A stretch of DNA of 19,995 nucleotides from Caldisericota bacterium (GCA_026390285.1 JAPLGH010000063.1:1-19995); one strand, 5' to 3'. Shown: positions 1-7,870, numbered from the stretch's first letter. Notes: generated from the sequence alone by a model not told the origin. Made by a program: numbers and translations.

Positions 1-140
1 GCTCCGCCAAGACCGTCGCAGACGATATAACAGGCGCCCTGACGCTCGACCGCCTTACCTTCCTGCACGACGGCAAAGCTATCCTCGTTCGTGTGACGCT
101 GTAGTCCGATATCGCTCCAGCCCGCTCCGATGACTCTCAT
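1..140 (-). CDS. PP2C-family serine/threonine protein phosphatase, N-terminal fragment
   Basis: The 3' part lies beyond the window; 46 codons are visible. The frame is too short for a standard ORF cutoff, but it reads MRVIGAGWSDIGLQRHTNED followed by SFAVVQ and ends in VCDGLGG. S-D-x-G-x-x-R-x-x-N-E-D (residues 9-20) and the [VA]-D-G-[ML]-G-G motif (residues 41-46, with Asp42 as a predicted metal ligand) are the first two conserved blocks of bacterial PP2C/Stp/SpoIIE-like phosphatases, which use two Mn/Mg ions to remove phosphate from Ser/Thr. The ATG is chosen because GGAGG lies a few bases upstream at 146-150. Such genes often sit beside a Hanks-type kinase or FHA gene, but that side is not visible. 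The gene is divergent from the exported protein at 377. Family call is firm; specificity is unknown. Confidence 0.88.
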   Translation of the reverse strand, partial: MRVIGAGWSDIGLQRHTNEDSFAVVQEGKAVERQGACYIVCDGLGG

Positions 141-156
141 GACGACCTCCTGACTG

Positions 157-185
157 AGTATATCCAACCCTGTCAATAGTCACAA
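157..185 (-). promoter_or_regulatory. Possible promoter of the PP2C gene
   Basis: Read on the minus strand, TTGTGA (180-185) is followed after 17 bases by TATACT (157-162). The -10 is good and the -35 matches consensus at four of six positions. Transcription would begin close to the SD at 146-150, giving a very short leader, which lowers confidence. A TTGACA at 171-176 has no matching -10. Confidence 0.35.
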
Positions 186-300
186 GTCCAGTAGGTTCCG
201 TGCGGACGAACTATTCCTGGACTGGACGGCGCGATGGAGCGACGCGATCGAGTGGCAACACGCTGGAATTCGAGCGTTTGACACCGTACTGCCGACTAAT

Positions 301-329
301 TTGACCTTCGTGGTCGGTTTCTCTACAAT
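301..329 (+). promoter_or_regulatory. Sigma-70-type promoter of the exported Asp-box protein
   Basis: TTGACC (301-306), a 17-base spacer and TACAAT (324-329) match consensus at five of six positions in each box. The predicted transcription start is near 336, about 40 bases before the ATG at 377. This placement argues against the longer upstream start at 341. Confidence 0.75.
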
Positions 330-376
330 GGCAGTGAAGAGTGGTTCTGGCCGTCAGTTATCCTTGGGAGGTGTCC

Positions 377-2083
377 ATGAGGCGTCTGGTCGTTGTGCTG
401 ATTGTCGTAGTTGCCATCGGTTTGCTGACTGTCCCAAGTCTGTTGTTGTCCCCTGCAGCCACCTCAGGTGCAACGCCGGCGTGGCAGAAGACGTCACTCG
501 ACGCGGGGAAGGTCCATGCTGTTCTGGTCCATCCCACAAATCCCGCCACCATCTTCACGGGCACCGACCGTGGACTGTTCAGGTCGACGGACCGGGGAGG
601 AACCTGGGGGCAGTATGGAACCGGAATCAAGATAGGCTCGTCAACGACCCTCAAGGTACTGGCTCTTGCCACAGCGGGCGACGGCAGTCGGATGTACGCG
701 GGAACCTCCGGGGGAGCATTCCAGTCGACCGATGGAGGCGCAACTTGGTCGCAAGGCTCGGGAATGTTCTCGGGCAGCGTACTACTTAACTACTACGCGA
801 TCGACGCACTAGCGGTCGACCCCGTGCATCCACAGACCGTCTATGCGGGCGACAATGGCATGATGACGGAGGGACGCGTCCTCAAGTCCGCGGACGGCGG
901 AGCAACCTGGACGACGGCCGCATCCGGGATATCCGGTCATGACGTGACAGCGCTGGCCATCGATCCAGGCAGACCCTCGACGGTCTATGCGGTGGTCGAA
1001 GACTCGCTCCACATTTCAGGTGACGCTGGTGCCAGCTGGACGAAACCCGCCGGGAGAATGGAGGTCAATTCCTCGGACGCGCACGTCCTGACGGTCCTAG
1101 TGAACTCTGATGCTGTCTATGCTGGGACTACGGCGGGCGTCTGGAAATCCAGGGACGGCGGGGTCACCTGGTCACAGGGAACCGGACTCAACTCAGCGGG
1201 CATCCTTCGGTACTTCTTCGGTATCGCTGCGCTGTCAGTGGATCCGGTCAAACCGTCCGTTCTCTACGCGGGCGACAGTGGCCTCTTTACATCTGGCGGC
1301 GTGTCTATATCGACTGACAGCGGCGCCACGTGGGCCCAGGTGGGGGGAGCGCTGACAGTAGACGTTTCTTGCCTTGCTGTGGACTCTTTGGAGCTCCACA
1401 CGGTCTATGCTGGCACAGACACCGGCCTGTTCCGCCTCGAGAATGTGCCCATCGTCCGCTTCCGGATCACGGCCTCTGCACCACAAGGGCGCGGCACCGT
1501 CCTGCCAACGCTGAAGGAGGCCGCGGAGGGTGAAAGTGTCACGCTGAACTTGCTCCCTGACGCGGGATACCGACTTACGCTCCTGACCGACAATGGCGCC
1601 AGCGTGACCGGTCTGGTCCGCGACAACACGTATGAACTAACCGACATCGCGGCAGATCACACTATCACGGCAGTCTTTGAGCCTATCCCCATCGTCCTGC
1701 CTCCGCCTCCGTCGCACACGCTGCTGCTCACCATCGGTTCGTCGGTGATGACCGTTGACGGGAGACACGCGACGCTCGATTCGCCGCCTATCATCCGCGA
1801 AGGACGCACCCTGCTCCCGATTCGGGCCGTGATCGAGGCTCTCGGGGGCAATGTCGGCTGGGATGCCGTCCAGCGGAAGGCAAGCGTGACGCTCGGCACA
1901 CATACCGTCGAAGTCTGGATCGGCTCAAGAGAGGCACGTGTGGACAGGCTGAACGTATCCTTGGACGTTGCTGCGATGATCGTCAACAGCAGGACGCTGC
2001 TGCCCCTCCGGTTCGTCGCCGAGAATCTGGGCTGTACGGTCAGCTGGGACCCGGTCGGCAGGACGGTGACGATCGAGCTGTAG
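377..2083 (+). CDS. Exported Asp-box beta-propeller protein with InlB-like repeat and copper-amine-oxidase-N-like domain
   Basis: 568 aa. Residues 1-30 form a signal peptide or membrane anchor (MRRLVVVLIVVVAIGLL...). Six Asp-box motifs follow: STDRGGTW (70-77), STDGGATW (117-124), SADGGATW (171-178), SGDAGASW (214-221), SRDGGVTW (258-265) and STDSGATW (312-319). Their spacing and the recurrent 'TVYAG' strands indicate a sialidase/sortilin-like beta-propeller. Residues about 361-435 resemble the divergent InlB B-repeat ('GTVLPT...EGESVTLNLLPDAGYRL...ITAVFEP'). A PPPP linker (about 442-445) leads to a copper-amine-oxidase-N-like domain (449-568) with paired 'GRTLLPIRAVIEALGG.V.WD' and 'SRTLLPLRFVAENLGCTVSWD' units, despite the name usually a cell-surface module and not an enzyme. 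The ATG at 377 follows GGGAGGTG; the in-frame ATG at 341 lacks an SD and would put 12 residues before the signal peptide. Likely a surface or secreted binding protein; ligand unknown. Confidence 0.9.
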   Translation: MRRLVVVLIVVVAIGLLTVPSLLLSPAATSGATPAWQKTSLDAGKVHAVLVHPTNPATIFTGTDRGLFRSTDRGGTWGQYGTGIKIGSSTTLKVLALATAGDGSRMYAGTSGGAFQSTDGGATWSQGSGMFSGSVLLNYYAIDALAVDPVHPQTVYAGDNGMMTEGRVLKSADGGATWTTAASGISGHDVTALAIDPGRPSTVYAVVEDSLHISGDAGASWTKPAGRMEVNSSDAHVLTVLVNSDAVYAGTTAGVWKSRDGGVTWSQGTGLNSAGILRYFFGIAALSVDPVKPSVLYAGDSGLFTSGGVSISTDSGATWAQVGGALTVDVSCLAVDSLELHTVYAGTDTGLFRLENVPIVRFRITASAPQGRGTVLPTLKEAAEGESVTLNLLPDAGYRLTLLTDNGASVTGLVRDNTYELTDIAADHTITAVFEPIPIVLPPPPSHTLLLTIGSSVMTVDGRHATLDSPPIIREGRTLLPIRAVIEALGGNVGWDAVQRKASVTLGTHTVEVWIGSREARVDRLNVSLDVAAMIVNSRTLLPLRFVAENLGCTVSWDPVGRTVTIEL

Positions 2084-2089
2084 GATGCT

Positions 2090-2133
2090 AGCCATTTGCT
2101 GGAAGCCGTTGTCGCCGCTTCCAGCAAATGGCT
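2090..2133. terminator. Perfect 17-bp hairpin between convergent genes
   Basis: AGCCATTTGCTGGAAGC (2090-2106) and its exact reverse complement (2117-2133) flank a 10-base loop. It begins 7 bases after the stop of the upstream plus-strand gene and lies about 100 bases beyond the end of the minus-strand GyrI-like gene. There is no T tract on either strand, so it is either a bidirectional or Rho-assisted terminator, or a transcript-end stabiliser. Confidence 0.5.
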
Positions 2134-2230
2134 CAAGCCCCGCAGACACGCCGGAACTGGACCGCAACGCCACACACGAGACTTCGACTTCTATTCGGCC
2201 TCTTGCGCGGTAGAGATGGTGCCCCCTGAG

Positions 2231-2866
2231 CTACACCTGCGACTTCTCCACGGGCAGCCGGAGAATCGTCTTCATCCTCTCTGGTGCGGTGCGGTTGGGG
2301 TCGCTGAGGTATACCTCGTGGTGTCGGCCTCGCGTATGGTAGCCGTTCCCGGTCATCCAAGCACGCATCAACTCGATGGTCGGGCGTTCGCCGGCATATG
2401 GGCCCACATGCATCGTCTGGACACACAATCCCTCGGTCCATGTCTCGAGACGTACCTGGGCCAGAGCGGGCACGTCCTTCTTCTTGCGGATGACCTCTGC
2501 CTTTGCCTGTTCCAGCATGTCCGCAGTCACGACTTCGGGCTGCATCAGCAAAGCCCGCCACGCCATCTCCTTCGGCACGGTGGCGTACCCGGCCTCAAAG
2601 AGGTCGCGCCCGGACGGGTCCCACCACAGTGCCTCCAGCGGTGTCACCTTCCATTCGGCGACCCCCGCTGCCTTGGCCCCGAACTTCATAGTATAGGCAG
2701 CCGAGTACAGCCCCTGGATTGCATCCTGGAACGCTTTCGACGTGTTCGGGTTGCCCACTCCCTCGATCATGAGATACGGCAGTGCAGGCACAGTGACCAG
2801 GACAGCCTTGCCCACCGGGGGACTCCACAGGTCTTTCATCTGTTTGCGAAGATCGATCGTCTCCAT
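2231..2866 (-). CDS. GyrI-like small-molecule-binding domain protein
   Basis: 211 aa, soluble, no signal peptide. The C-terminal half carries the GyrI-like/SOUL-type effector-binding pattern: 'TMHVGPYAGERPTIELM' (151-167) and 'HHEVYLSDPNRTAPERMKT' (182-200), with the Glu and Tyr typical of the ligand pocket. The N-terminal half ('MKDLWSPPVGK', 'YLMIEGVGNPN', 'WKVTPLEALWW') matches the longer stand-alone members of this family (COG4832), which lack a DNA-binding domain. These are thought to bind or hydrolyse small compounds; the ligand here is unknown. The ATG follows GGAGGAG, and the gap to the upstream interrupted gene is only 14 nt, so the two are probably co-transcribed. Confidence 0.85.
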   Translation of the reverse strand: METIDLRKQMKDLWSPPVGKAVLVTVPALPYLMIEGVGNPNTSKAFQDAIQGLYSAAYTMKFGAKAAGVAEWKVTPLEALWWDPSGRDLFEAGYATVPKEMAWRALLMQPEVVTADMLEQAKAEVIRKKKDVPALAQVRLETWTEGLCVQTMHVGPYAGERPTIELMRAWMTGNGYHTRGRHHEVYLSDPNRTAPERMKTILRLPVEKSQV

Positions 2867-2880
2867 GTCTGACTCCTCCG

Positions 2881-3846
2881 TCAGCTGTTCACGCGCTGTC
2901 GCGCGCGCTCAACGAGCAATGTGACCCAGCGCGATGGAACCTTCTTCTGACCGAACTCCCAGTTCTTCCAGGCCGTCCACGACGATCCCGGGATCGCTCG
3001 TCCGTCACTCCCCACCTGTTGCATCATTACGTCCACCATGTCATGCAGCCGTCGGTCCTGACGCAGCCACGGCACTCGCGACAGGACATCGGCCACGTGA
3101 AGGATATCATACCACAGCAAGGGCGCCTTGAGCTTGCAGAAATCCGTCCCCATGTAGAACATGCACGGATGGCGCTCGCGCCGAGCACTCCACTGATTCA
3201 GCAATGCCTCGGCGCCGAGGCGCACTTGTTCCTCATTTGGCAAACCCGCAGCCAGCTCCATTTCGCAAACGGCGAGTGTCGCGTATGGACACGGGTCTCC
3301 CTTGCGTCCCGGTCCCCTGAAGCCCTTCAGTTCCGGCGACACGATGCATGGCCACCCATTGTCGCGCACAAGTCCTGCGATGGAGTCGACAGCATGGCGC
3401 ACGGTGGGTTCATCGGATAACCCCAGTCCACACAGCGCCCCGACGATGACCGGCGCGTCACACAGCGCCCACCCCCAATCCTCATGTCCAGTTCCGCCGT
3501 GCGCCGCGGACACAACCATGGGCAGCTGGAACGGTCCCTGCTGCGACTGATGTCCCATGACCAGATCTGTGACACGACGCATGCCCGGGTCGTCCACACG
3601 GACACCGATGTCCGCCAGGAACTTGAGCTTGTGATACAGCTGGCCGGCCGATTTGTGGCTGTTGAGGACGACGCCCGGCCATCCCTACAGCTCCTGTACC
3701 AGACCCGACACCTGTGGGTCCTCCAGCATGGCACGCCGGGCAGCCTGGACGTCAGGTGACGATTCGGGCTCGTGCGCCAGATCCACCAGCGCCCGGTACC
3801 GAACCCACGACGACCCTTCCAACAACCAGGCAAGCAGTGTGTCCAT
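2881..3846 (-). pseudogene. Uncharacterised conserved protein (alpha-toroid-like), interrupted by one in-frame TAG
   Basis: The reading frame runs 321 codons from an ATG at 3846 preceded by GGAGGT (3851-3856). It begins MDTLLAWLLEGSSWVRYRAL and ends '...FGQKKVPSRWVTLLVERARQRVNS'. Codon 54 is TAG (3685-3687), between 'SGLVQEL' and 'GWPGVVLNSHKSAGQLYHKL'; the frame on both sides is continuous, so this is one nonsense codon and not a frameshift. I recognise the pattern 'HKSAGQ', 'GPFQLPM', 'WALCDAPV', 'GRKGDPCPYATL', 'FYMGTDFCKLKAP' and 'WYDILHVADVLS' as a widespread uncharacterised family reminiscent of squalene-cyclase-like helical toroids; no activity is established. A GTG at 3597 could restart a 238-aa C-terminal piece. 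Other genes here end normally in TAG, so general recoding is unlikely. Recent pseudogene, polymorphism or sequencing error are the main explanations. Confidence 0.8.
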
Positions 3847-3872
3847 GTGGACCTCCGGACTATCTCAGCAGA

Positions 3873-3907
3873 TTGCCTTCCTATTGAACTCAATCACCAG
3901 AAGGCAA
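3873..3907. repeat. Nested inverted repeat upstream of the interrupted gene
   Basis: An outer pair TTGCCTTC (3873-3880) / GAAGGCAA (3900-3907) encloses an inner pair ATTGA (3883-3887) / TCAAT (3890-3894). It sits 27 bases before the ATG of the interrupted gene, in the 117-nt gap after the helicase. It could be an operator or an mRNA hairpin. No clear T tract or promoter accompanies it. Confidence 0.4.
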
Positions 3908-3963
3908 ACTCAACGACCCAGCACAGGACAACATGCAAATTGGCCTAGGACCAGGAGGCCGGA

Positions 3964-6900
3964 CTACTCCGAGACCACCAGCGTCTTGGTGGCCATGCAC
4001 AGCCGCGCGGGCATGGGGTACTGCAGTTCCCACACGACGTTCATTGGACTACTGCCAGTGGATTCCACAAACGTCGCAGGACCCAAGTAGAAGTACGGTG
4101 CTCCGATTCCGTGTGACTGTCTGTTCTCCCGAACGAACAAGAGAACAGTGCTTTTCCGCTCAGATTGATGGCTGTACCTCTGTCCTGTGATCGATGTCTC
4201 TGACGTCGTGCTTTGCGACTGCCAGTGGAACAGGCGGTCGCTGATGGCGTAGTCTCGATACATGGTGGACTCAGAGTAGTCCTTTTCGGACTTGTTTAGC
4301 GTGACCAGAAACACGTCACAGTCCTTATCCCGCAGATAGAGTACGCCTTCCCGCTGCGATGGCTGTCGTTCCCATGAGTAGTAGCCAAGACCAGCCAGGA
4401 GCTCGTCACGAAGATACAAACGGTGGAGCTCCAAAGCGCTCCCGAACGGAAGTTGCATTTGCTGCGAACTGATGCTGACGTGGTCAAGGCACCACTTTGC
4501 CAGTTCTACGTACTCGCTGCGCATGGTGGGGTTCCTGGCGAAGACTTCAGCAACCCGCTGCCACGAGGAGCACATGGCTCGATCAGACGGTGTTTGCCAT
4601 ACGTCGCACCAAAGCATTACTGCGAATGGATTCTCCGACTGTGAGAACTCCATGCCCCCTTCAAGCGCGTCAATGATGAAGTGCAGAAACGAGGGCGAAT
4701 CAGCGTGCGCAAGTCTCAACAGCCCTTTGGTGAGGCGATCCTCTTCTGGTTCCGTCCATGCTGCCATCTTGCCTGCTTCAGAACACAGTCGAGTCCAGGA
4801 CTTCCCTGTCTCGTAGATACTGCAGGCTTCCAGTTGGTGGTACTCAAGGAACGCATTCATCGTTAGAGCTTGTTGGGCTTCGTCTTCGAACTCAGCAATT
4901 CGCTGGACCATCCGATTGCGCCCACTTCGTACTGCAGACCTGATGTTCTCCAATACACTTTCCTTGGCTACGCGCTCAAGTTGTATGTTGCATCCTTTGG
5001 GAAGAAACGGAAAGTCATCTCCAACTTCCTTCTGGATCGACCGAGCCGTATGCCCAAGCAATGCTTGAAAGCGAGCCTCGAAACTGTAGTTTTGTTGTGC
5101 CTTTCCGATGAAGTCAAGCACGGTAAGACACTCTTTTCCTTCATCGATTCGCAGCCCTCGCCCAAGTTGTTGAAGAAACACCGTAAGACTCTCGGTCGGC
5201 CGAAGGAATAGGACCGTGTCGATTTCTGGGATATCGATGCCTTCGTTATAGAGGTTCACGGCAAAGATGAAGTTGACTTCCTTATTACGGAGCAGACTCT
5301 GGGCTGCGATGCGATCCGTAGGGGCAGTTCTTGCCGAGACTGCAATAGAGGGAATGCCTGCACGTCGAAAGAAATCGGCCATGAACTCGGCGTGCTCGAT
5401 ACTGACACAGAAGCCCAATCCGCGTACATCCTCTGCTCTTCTACAATAATGTTGGACAGCGTCCACTATGAGGCGCGCCCTACTGTCGTTCGCCGAATAG
5501 GCTTGATTCAGCTGCTGAACGTCGTATCCGCCGCGACTCCATCGAAACGTATCCAGATCAACCACGTCCGTCACGCCGAAGTACTGAAAGGGACATAGTA
5601 GGCCCCGATCAACGGCCTCCGGCAACCGAATTTCAGCTGCTATGCGACCCCCAAACCACTTCAGGATGTCTTTGCCATCCATGCGTTCCGGCGTTGCAGT
5701 GAGTCCGAGGAGAATATCCGGCTGTGCATATTCCAGAAAATCGATATACGTCGGCGCTTCAGCATGATGGAACTCATCTACTACGACGTAGTCGTATGTC
5801 GTGGGGTCGCGAAGAAGCGTGCCCACACCTCGTGCAGCAAGCATCTGAATCGAGACAAACAGGTAGTCTGCTTGCGACGGTTCCGAGTCGCCTACAAGCA
5901 CGTCGCCGAAATTCGCATCGTGGAGAACATTCCGAAAGCATGCCAATGACTGCCGCAGGATTTCTTCTCGGTGCGCGACAAACAGCAGACGATTCTTCTT
6001 TCCTGGATGCTCTTCGCAGTACCGTTTGTAGTCAAAGGCAGCAACAACCGTTTTCCCCGTGCCGGTTGCTGCAACCACGAGATTGCGCCTTCTGGCGTGC
6101 AGTTCTCTTTCCACTTTCAGCCTTTCCAGTATGTCCTGCTGAAACCCGTACGGGTGCATGTCTACGAGATACTGGTGCTGATCGGTAATCCTCTCGTTTC
6201 CTAGGGCCTCTCTGAGAGTAGGCTCGTCTTGTAGTGAGTAAGCCCGAAACTCGGGATCGCTCCAATACGTGTCGAACGTGCCCACGAATTTGCTGACAAT
6301 GTCGGTGGCGTCTCTGGCGGTCACCTTGATATTCCACTCCAGCCCACTCGTAATAGCGGCACTTGAGATATTGGACGAACCGATATAGGCGGTAGTGAAC
6401 CCGCTGTCGCGATGGAACAGATATGCCTTGGCATGCAATCGTGTGTGATCAGTGTCGTAGGATACCCGTACCTGGGTATGTGGCAGAGAGGCCAACAGGG
6501 CCACGGCCCGGAGATCGGTTGCCCCCATGTACGAAGTCGTGATGACTCTCACCATTGTGTTGGGGCGTGACGTAAACTCGCGCAGTTCTTTCTCGATGAG
6601 ACGTAGTCCGCTCCACTTGATGAATGACATGAGAATATCGATCCTGTCCGATGATAGGATTTCCTTTCTCAGTTCGCTGGCCAAGCTTGGCTCCCGCGGA
6701 GAACCTGTGAGCAGCGCGGACTGGCTCAAGCCTGTCTTGGGTCGAAGTTCGCCTAGCCGATCGATGCTCATGTCCGGCAATGTTGGTCTATCAAGCAACG
6801 CGAGAAGAATTTCAACTTGTGGAGGTATGGTGCTGCCACCCAGTTCGGCCGCAGGAACCCTTGAGCTGGTCAGTTCGACAATGTCATTGCAGAGAGACAC

Positions 6901-7104
6901 TCGTTGCTGCAGCGCTTGGTCCCCGGTACACGCATCGAGGGCACGACGCACTACTCCCTTCATGTAGCGGGACAGTATCGTGGGGCTTTCCGCCTCATCA
7001 ATAGCCTCCCTGTCCCATGACCACCGCGTCGGATCGAGTGCGCTCAACTCTCTCCGCAGCAACTCGTCGATGAGTTGTTCATACAGACCAGAACTCAGTT
7101 TCAA
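3964..7104 (-). CDS. PLD-nuclease / DEAD-DEAH helicase / DUF3427 fusion protein
   Basis: 1046 aa. Residues about 140-290 form a phospholipase-D-like domain with H224-A-K226 and GSSN (242-245), a single HKD-type site. The superfamily 2 helicase core follows: Walker A ATGTGKT (346-352), DEFHH in motif II (443-447), LTATPER in motif III (468-474) and QQLGRGLR in motif VI (645-652). Residues about 880-1040 fit DUF3427 ('LLAGLGYYSWE', 'VFLVTLNKSE', 'FHWQSQS', 'VLLFVREN', 'FYLGPA'). Family members are of similar length and are annotated as helicases or type III restriction-like proteins; many occur in defence or accessory regions. The start is TTG at 7104, with AGGAGG four bases upstream. The region is visibly more AT-rich than the liv and ABC genes, which hints at transfer. 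No methyltransferase or specificity subunit is adjacent. Likely a DNA/RNA-translocating nuclease; the defence role is inferred. Confidence 0.88.
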   Translation of the reverse strand: MKLSSGLYEQLIDELLRRELSALDPTRWSWDREAIDEAESPTILSRYMKGVVRRALDACTGDQALQQRVSLCNDIVELTSSRVPAAELGGSTIPPQVEILLALLDRPTLPDMSIDRLGELRPKTGLSQSALLTGSPREPSLASELRKEILSSDRIDILMSFIKWSGLRLIEKELREFTSRPNTMVRVITTSYMGATDLRAVALLASLPHTQVRVSYDTDHTRLHAKAYLFHRDSGFTTAYIGSSNISSAAITSGLEWNIKVTARDATDIVSKFVGTFDTYWSDPEFRAYSLQDEPTLREALGNERITDQHQYLVDMHPYGFQQDILERLKVERELHARRRNLVVAATGTGKTVVAAFDYKRYCEEHPGKKNRLLFVAHREEILRQSLACFRNVLHDANFGDVLVGDSEPSQADYLFVSIQMLAARGVGTLLRDPTTYDYVVVDEFHHAEAPTYIDFLEYAQPDILLGLTATPERMDGKDILKWFGGRIAAEIRLPEAVDRGLLCPFQYFGVTDVVDLDTFRWSRGGYDVQQLNQAYSANDSRARLIVDAVQHYCRRAEDVRGLGFCVSIEHAEFMADFFRRAGIPSIAVSARTAPTDRIAAQSLLRNKEVNFIFAVNLYNEGIDIPEIDTVLFLRPTESLTVFLQQLGRGLRIDEGKECLTVLDFIGKAQQNYSFEARFQALLGHTARSIQKEVGDDFPFLPKGCNIQLERVAKESVLENIRSAVRSGRNRMVQRIAEFEDEAQQALTMNAFLEYHQLEACSIYETGKSWTRLCSEAGKMAAWTEPEEDRLTKGLLRLAHADSPSFLHFIIDALEGGMEFSQSENPFAVMLWCDVWQTPSDRAMCSSWQRVAEVFARNPTMRSEYVELAKWCLDHVSISSQQMQLPFGSALELHRLYLRDELLAGLGYYSWERQPSQREGVLYLRDKDCDVFLVTLNKSEKDYSESTMYRDYAISDRLFHWQSQSTTSETSITGQRYSHQSERKSTVLLFVRENRQSHGIGAPYFYLGPATFVESTGSSPMNVVWELQYPMPARLCMATKTLVVSE

Positions 7105-7462
7105 TTATCCTCCTCTGCTTGATGTCCTCACCCAACCTACATGCTAGCAATATACTGCATGGTCACAAACTTTCTTCGGGCGTGAGCGTGAACCGACCTC
7201 GGAATCAACAGACGCTTTGCCATAGTAGTCCCTATTTCCCTTACCTAACCATATGGAGCAAGCAGAATCGCGTAGCCAGGTATGACAAACCGCACCAGGC
7301 ATTCCCGGTGCGGCGTCGAATCGTGGGCTCCAAGCCCAGGTTCGGGCTGCCTGCCATTTCCTGTGCGGGCACCGTCCACGAGCATGGTGACCGTTTCAGA
7401 GAAAGAACCTCGCTGTGTCCACACATGTGTGGACACAGCGAGGCCACTTCCGGTACAGTATA
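7105..7462. other. Structured 358-nt intergenic region without a supported gene
   Basis: It lies between two minus-strand genes. I see no tRNA and no credible ORF with an SD. It holds the terminator of the histone-like gene (7408-7443), a second hairpin CCGCACC/GGTGCGG (7290-7296/7307-7313) followed on the minus strand by TTTGTC, and a set GGGCT / AGCCC / GGGCT (7325-7329, 7333-7337, 7344-7348) whose middle element can pair with either neighbour. A weak minus-strand promoter TTGTGA-16-TAGCAT is possible about 35 to 70 bases before the helicase start. A small RNA here is possible but unproven. Confidence 0.4.
7408..7443 (-). terminator. Rho-independent terminator of the histone-like gene
   Basis: A perfect 36-bp palindrome: CCTCGCTGTGTCCACACA followed directly by its reverse complement. 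As RNA it folds into a long GC-rich hairpin. On the minus strand it is followed by TTCTTTCTCT, a U-rich tail. It begins 20 bases after the stop codon at 7463. Confidence 0.8.
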
Positions 7463-7765
7463 CTACTTCTTGGTTACGGTTTTCTTGACGACCGGCTTCT
7501 TGGCTGCCGGCTTCACTGCCTTGGCAGCGGGTTTGGCGACAACCTTCTTTGCCGGGGCTTTGGCTGCGAGTTTGGCAGCCGGCTTCACAGCGGGCTTGGC
7601 AACCGTCTTCTTGACCACGGGCTTTGCCACGGGCTTGACGGCGGCCATAGGGCCACAGCCACCTGTCTTCATGGGAACCTTGGTCTCGACCTTCTTCACT
7701 GCCTTCTTCGGTGCAGCGACAACCTTCTTCGGTGCTACTGTAGACTTCTTCGCAGTTTCAGCCAT
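7463..7765 (-). CDS. Lys/Ala/Pro-rich histone-H1-like protein (PAKKA/KPAAK repeats)
   Basis: 100 aa from the chosen start: MAETAKKSTVAPKK..., then degenerate 'KPAAK', 'KPVVKK' and 'KKVVAKP' repeats to the C-terminus, ending KKTVTKK. There are almost no acidic or aromatic residues, so the protein is strongly basic and predicted disordered, like the C-terminal domain of histone H1, AlgP and other bacterial H1-like proteins that bind DNA non-specifically. A GGCGPM segment interrupts the repeats near residue 37. The ATG at 7765 lies six bases from AAAGGAG (7772-7778); the ATG two codons earlier touches the SD, and the longer in-frame start at 7798 has none. It has its own promoter and terminator, so it is a single-gene transcript. 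A nucleoid-associated role is inferred; low sequence complexity limits homology-based proof. Confidence 0.8.
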   Translation of the reverse strand: MAETAKKSTVAPKKVVAAPKKAVKKVETKVPMKTGGCGPMAAVKPVAKPVVKKTVAKPAVKPAAKLAAKAPAKKVVAKPAAKAVKPAAKKPVVKKTVTKK

Positions 7766-7841
7766 TGCCATCTCCTTTGTTGAGATTGATGTTGACACTG
7801 ATGTGGACGTTTTATGCCAAGCCTTGATGTCAATACTCTAC

Positions 7842-7870
7842 AATAAAACAAGTTTCATAAAAGATGTCAA
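7842..7870 (-). promoter_or_regulatory. Promoter of the histone-like gene
   Basis: On the minus strand, a perfect TTGACA (7865-7870), a 17-base spacer and TTTATT (7842-7847) lie in an AT-rich patch unlike the surroundings. A second copy of TTGACATC occurs at 7826-7833 without a matching -10. The leader to the ATG would be about 70 nt. Confidence 0.65.

Noticed and set aside
3327..3893. 188-aa minus-strand ORF suggesting a frameshifted version of the interrupted gene
   Set aside because: Its translation is R/S/W-rich noise; the true frame continues directly through the TAG at 3685-3687 with conserved residues on both sides.
2231..7104. Three-gene defence system of helicase, interrupted gene and GyrI-like protein
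   Set aside because: The 117-nt gap with an inverted repeat, the broken middle gene and the unrelated families give no support for a functional unit beyond shared orientation.
7314..7407. tRNA-like segment near GTCGAATCG / GGTTCGGGC
   Set aside because: No acceptor, anticodon or T-arm pairing can be formed around these motifs on either strand.
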